A DNA stretch of 64,000 nucleotides. Origin: Eubacterium limosum. GTDB taxonomy: Bacteria; Bacillota; Clostridia; Eubacteriales; Eubacteriaceae. Position 1 is the stretch's first letter. The number at the start of each line of letters is the position of its first letter. Under the pieces are notes generated by a model. It did not search any database. It was not told the DNA's origin and worked only from the letters and a program-made list of their open reading frames with translations. The position numbers and the translations under genes were made by a program. Location of the stretch: contig NZ_CP019962.1 in NCBI RefSeq assembly GCF_000807675.2, forward strand, positions 930,001-994,000, in the 5' to 3' direction. This document shows, one piece after another, positions 61,891 through 64,000 of this stretch.

Positions 61891-61991
61891 ATGCTTAATC
61901 CTATCGTTATGGTTGCGTAGGCAGGGCTGTCGCAACGGTTTATAAATTGAATAAATGCTTGTCGGTAGCTTTGCTGTTCCCGTTTGAATAA
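61891..61991 (+). pseudogene. Possible frameshifted small ORF before the CD3324 gene
   Basis: ATG at 61891 has an AGGAGGGGTGA site, but the frame stops after nine codons (MLNPIVMVA). In the -1 frame from 61917 the reading continues VGRAVATVYKLNKCLSVALL to 61991. Either a leader peptide or a small hydrophobic protein with a frameshift. Weak call. Confidence 0.3.
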
Positions 61992-62009
61992 CAATATCAG
62001 GAGCGCAAA

Positions 62010-62291
62010 ATGAGCTATAAGAAGGCAACACATATTCTGCCGCGGGAGCTTCTGGAAAAGATTCAGGAGTACATTGACGGGGAGTTTCTCTACATCCCAA
62101 GAATTTCTGACAATAAAAAAGGCTGGGGCGCATCAACCTCGACCCGTCAGGAATTGAAGGAGCGTAATACCAATATCTACACAGACTATCTGGCCGGAGC
62201 GTCTATGGAAGCTCTGGCGGAGAAATACTTTTTGAGCCTGAAGAGTATCCAGAGAATTGTCGGGCAGTTAAAAAAAGAGAATAACGGCTAA
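62010..62291 (+). CDS. CD3324-family small HTH protein (Mor-like)
   Basis: 93 residues. MSYKKATHILPRELLEKIQ, then YIDGEFLYIPRIS and WGASTSTRQELKERN, with a C-terminal HTH SMEALAEKYFLSLKSIQRIVGQ. This matches the CD3324 family of clostridia, probably a DNA-binding regulator. Good GGAG site at 62000. Stand-alone gene. Confidence 0.85.
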   Translation: MSYKKATHILPRELLEKIQEYIDGEFLYIPRISDNKKGWGASTSTRQELKERNTNIYTDYLAGASMEALAEKYFLSLKSIQRIVGQLKKENNG

Positions 62292-62494
62292 TGACAGCTG
62301 ATTCAGTTTTACAGACTGGGTCAGCTTTTTTCTTATGTTTATTTATGAAAAGAGTATTAGGTAGGGTGCACAGAAGCATCATGCTACAATGGATTCATAA
62401 AAGAAATATGAATCAGGGAGGCACAGGATGAAAAGAATTTGTGACAATCCACCTTATTAGGCTTCTTTCTTATAATAGTGAAAGGAGCCAGACA

Positions 62495-63046
62495 ATGAAA
62501 AAAATTATCTGGAAAATAGAACCCCTTGGGCCGCCCTTGGTGTTAAGGCATTGCAAAAAATGCGGTAAAACGTCAGAGTTTAGCTGTTCGGGACAATTTC
62601 GTGTCAATGCCCAGCGGAAATATCTGGATGTTTGGCTGATTTACAAATGCGCAAAATGTGATACGACCTGGAACGCGGCGGTTTATTCACGTGTTTCGCC
62701 ACAGGCGTTGAACGCTGATTTGCTGGAAGGCTTTTACAGCAATGAAGAAGGGCTTGCCCGGCAGTATGCCATGGATTTTCAATTTCTGAAAGGAAACGGC
62801 GCCGATGTCCTTCGGCCATCCTGCTCTGTTTTGGGCGATATTCCCGTATCCGGAGAAGTATCAGAGGTGGAGATACAAAGCGAATACCCATTTCCAGTCA
62901 AGGTTTCCACATTGGTGCGGGATAAGCTGTGCCTGTCACAGAAGGATTATCTGGAACAGGTCACAGAGGGCAAGATCAGGAGCAGCGCAGGTCAGGATCT
63001 GCGGAAATGCAGGCTGAAAAATGGAATGGTCCTTATTTTTCAGTAA
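62495..63046 (+). CDS. DUF1062 protein
   Basis: 183 residues from the ATG at 62495, preceded by AAAGGAG; the frame upstream to 62441 is not needed. Two zinc-type CxxC pairs, HCKKCGK and KCAKCDTTW, in the first 60 residues, as in DUF1062. No enzyme motif. The C-terminal part (VRDKLCLSQKDYLEQV...) resembles a DNA-binding fold but is unassigned. Confidence 0.82.
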   Translation: MKKIIWKIEPLGPPLVLRHCKKCGKTSEFSCSGQFRVNAQRKYLDVWLIYKCAKCDTTWNAAVYSRVSPQALNADLLEGFYSNEEGLARQYAMDFQFLKGNGADVLRPSCSVLGDIPVSGEVSEVEIQSEYPFPVKVSTLVRDKLCLSQKDYLEQVTEGKIRSSAGQDLRKCRLKNGMVLIFQ

Positions 63047-63097
63047 GACAATAAATTTCAATTCAACAGACATACGCTGGATAATACCATATGGAGA

Positions 63098-63133
63098 AGA
63101 ACCTCTTACATTGGGTAAGAGGTTCTTTTTTTG
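63098..63133. terminator. Terminator between DUF1062 and HD genes
   Basis: AGAACCTCTTAC / GTAAGAGGTTCT followed by T7; convergent genes on both sides. Confidence 0.88.
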
Positions 63134-63181
63134 TGAATTAGAGACAGTGCAGATCTGCCCGCTGAGAAAACAGTTGACGGT

Positions 63182-63685
63182 TTAAGTGCGATGATCTTTC
63201 AGGTACAGGCGTTCAAGGAGATATTTTCCGGTTTGTGTTTTAAAATATCGGCTGCCAAAGCTTTGGATTGACTCAGGAGACAGGCTGCGATCATAGGCGT
63301 TGACAAGAAAATCCGCTTCGATAAGAACCTGATAGTCTAAGCCTGCAATGGTGTTATAGGTATGGTGATGAGCAACAAGATAGCAGACACGATCAATGAT
63401 ATTCGATGGATAATCAAGGCTTTCAAGTACCTTTCGGGCTTCGGCGGGGCCTTCCTGCTCTTGCAGCTTGCCGTTACTTTGACCATATTTTGCTTCACTG
63501 ATCTTACTTCCGATATCGTGGACAATTGCAGCGGTTTCAAGGATAGTCGCCGTGCAAGGGTCAAGCTGCTCACAACTGCTGATAGCTTGGGCAAATCCCA
63601 GTACTTTGAGAAAATGATGGATTCGTCTTGGGTCATTTGCCAGGTAATCGCTCATCTCGAGAATCAATTGAGATTGGTTAAGCAT
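63182..63685 (-). CDS. HD-domain phosphohydrolase
   Basis: 167 residues. AAIVHDIG is the HD dyad, with a preceding histidine RRIHHFLKVLGFA and later VAHHHTYN and LIEADFLVN completing the metal site. Small soluble HD proteins hydrolyse nucleotides or cyclic nucleotides; substrate cannot be told. No neighbours on the same strand inside the window. Confidence 0.88.
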   Translation of the reverse strand: MLNQSQLILEMSDYLANDPRRIHHFLKVLGFAQAISSCEQLDPCTATILETAAIVHDIGSKISEAKYGQSNGKLQEQEGPAEARKVLESLDYPSNIIDRVCYLVAHHHTYNTIAGLDYQVLIEADFLVNAYDRSLSPESIQSFGSRYFKTQTGKYLLERLYLKDHRT

Positions 63686-64000
63686 TGTATATTCCTTTCT
63701 TTGTTTCGATAAAGATTATTGCAAGTATACATTGCAGTGCAGTAAAAAGACAGCGTATTTGCAACGGAATAGTGGAATTTGTTATAAAATGCGGTTTTAC
63801 ACAAAAAAGAAGGGAGTTTTGCGTGTATAAAAAGGTTTTAGATGGATTTGATGGGAAAATTCTCAAATTATTTTACAATAAAGGTCGTGGAAATCAATTT
63901 TTATGACTTGAAAAATAATTTCACGAAAATCAAAAAATCATAATTTATGAGAAAAGATAATAAGCAGTTAGACTTTGCACTAGAAAAGTAAAAATTCGAC
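63686..64000. other. Right edge without supported gene
   Basis: About 315 bases, AT-rich. A 73-codon frame at 63685-63906 has no ribosome site and no recognisable pattern; not called. Should contain the promoter of the HD gene. Confidence 0.5.

Noticed and set aside
63685-63906. 73-codon frame at the right edge
   Set aside because: No ribosome site, AT-rich and no recognisable pattern; lies in the expected promoter region of the HD gene.
1-64000. CRISPR array or insertion sequence
   Set aside because: No regularly spaced identical repeats, no cas genes and no transposase were seen on either strand.

Overview
The window looks like a chromosomal segment of an anaerobic Gram-positive bacterium of the class Clostridia, most likely a Eubacteriaceae-type acetogen/fermenter (Eubacterium or Acetobacterium relative). 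This is inferred from gene content: oxygen-sensitive ferredoxin-linked 2-oxoacid oxidoreductase, 4-hydroxybutyryl-CoA dehydratase family enzyme, B12 mutase, glycyl radical enzyme, uroporphyrinogen-decarboxylase-family proteins, sortase pili, strong AGGAGG ribosome sites and frequent TTG/GTG starts. No rRNA operon is present, so species cannot be fixed.

Region A (1-16.8 kb) is AT-rich and is probably the right part of a mobile island. It holds an arsenic-type cluster: two ArsR regulators, a full two-domain ArsA ATPase, two ArsD chaperones (one without its N-terminal cysteines) and a thioredoxin-type ArsC. Around it are proteins not normally part of the textbook ars operon: a DUF2703 CxxC protein, a free-standing HdrA N-terminal domain, an 8-Cys ferredoxin, a DGC domain fused to an H-protein-like lipoyl domain, two more DGC proteins, a class V aminotransferase/cysteine desulfurase with a 4Fe-4S partner, and a thioredoxin-like/VWA/MoxR operon. 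No arsenite permease is inside the window. Three promoters share one operator. The island ends with a sigma-like factor, an excisionase-like protein and a tyrosine integrase next to a 5'-truncated tRNA-Ser(GCT).

Region B (16.9-25.9 kb) is a surface-pilus locus: a helix-turn-helix protein, an EAL c-di-GMP phosphodiesterase, a VWA tip pilin, a backbone pilin and a class C sortase, followed by two related structured noncoding modules with their own terminators and a small XRE regulator. Region C (25.9-32.4 kb) has a defence pair (MmeI-like restriction-methyltransferase plus DUF262/HNH protein), endonuclease III and a small membrane-anchored protein.

Region D (32.4-52.0 kb) is a catabolic region probably controlled by an IclR protein, since the same three-half-site operator sits at the 2-oxoacid:ferredoxin oxidoreductase promoter, at the DUF362 promoter and at the iclR gene itself. 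It encodes the oxidoreductase (gamma-delta-alpha-beta), an AbfD-type dehydratase, an aminotransferase, a glutamate/leucine dehydrogenase, GlmL plus a single-chain B12 mutase, a GntR regulator, a DUF362 protein, a 2-hydroxyacid-dehydrogenase-like protein lacking its catalytic residues, an NhaC-type antiporter, and a glycyl radical enzyme with its activase. I do not recognise this set as a described pathway; the inferred logic is an anaerobic route that rearranges, dehydrates and oxidatively decarboxylates an amino or hydroxy acid to an acyl-CoA.

Region E (52.3-64.0 kb) contains a MetP/MetS-like sodium symporter with its tiny subunit, LarB, methionyl-tRNA synthetase, a TetR-controlled cluster of two URO-D family proteins with an SLC13 anion symporter and two small proteins, then a CD3324-family regulator, a DUF1062 protein and an HD-domain hydrolase.
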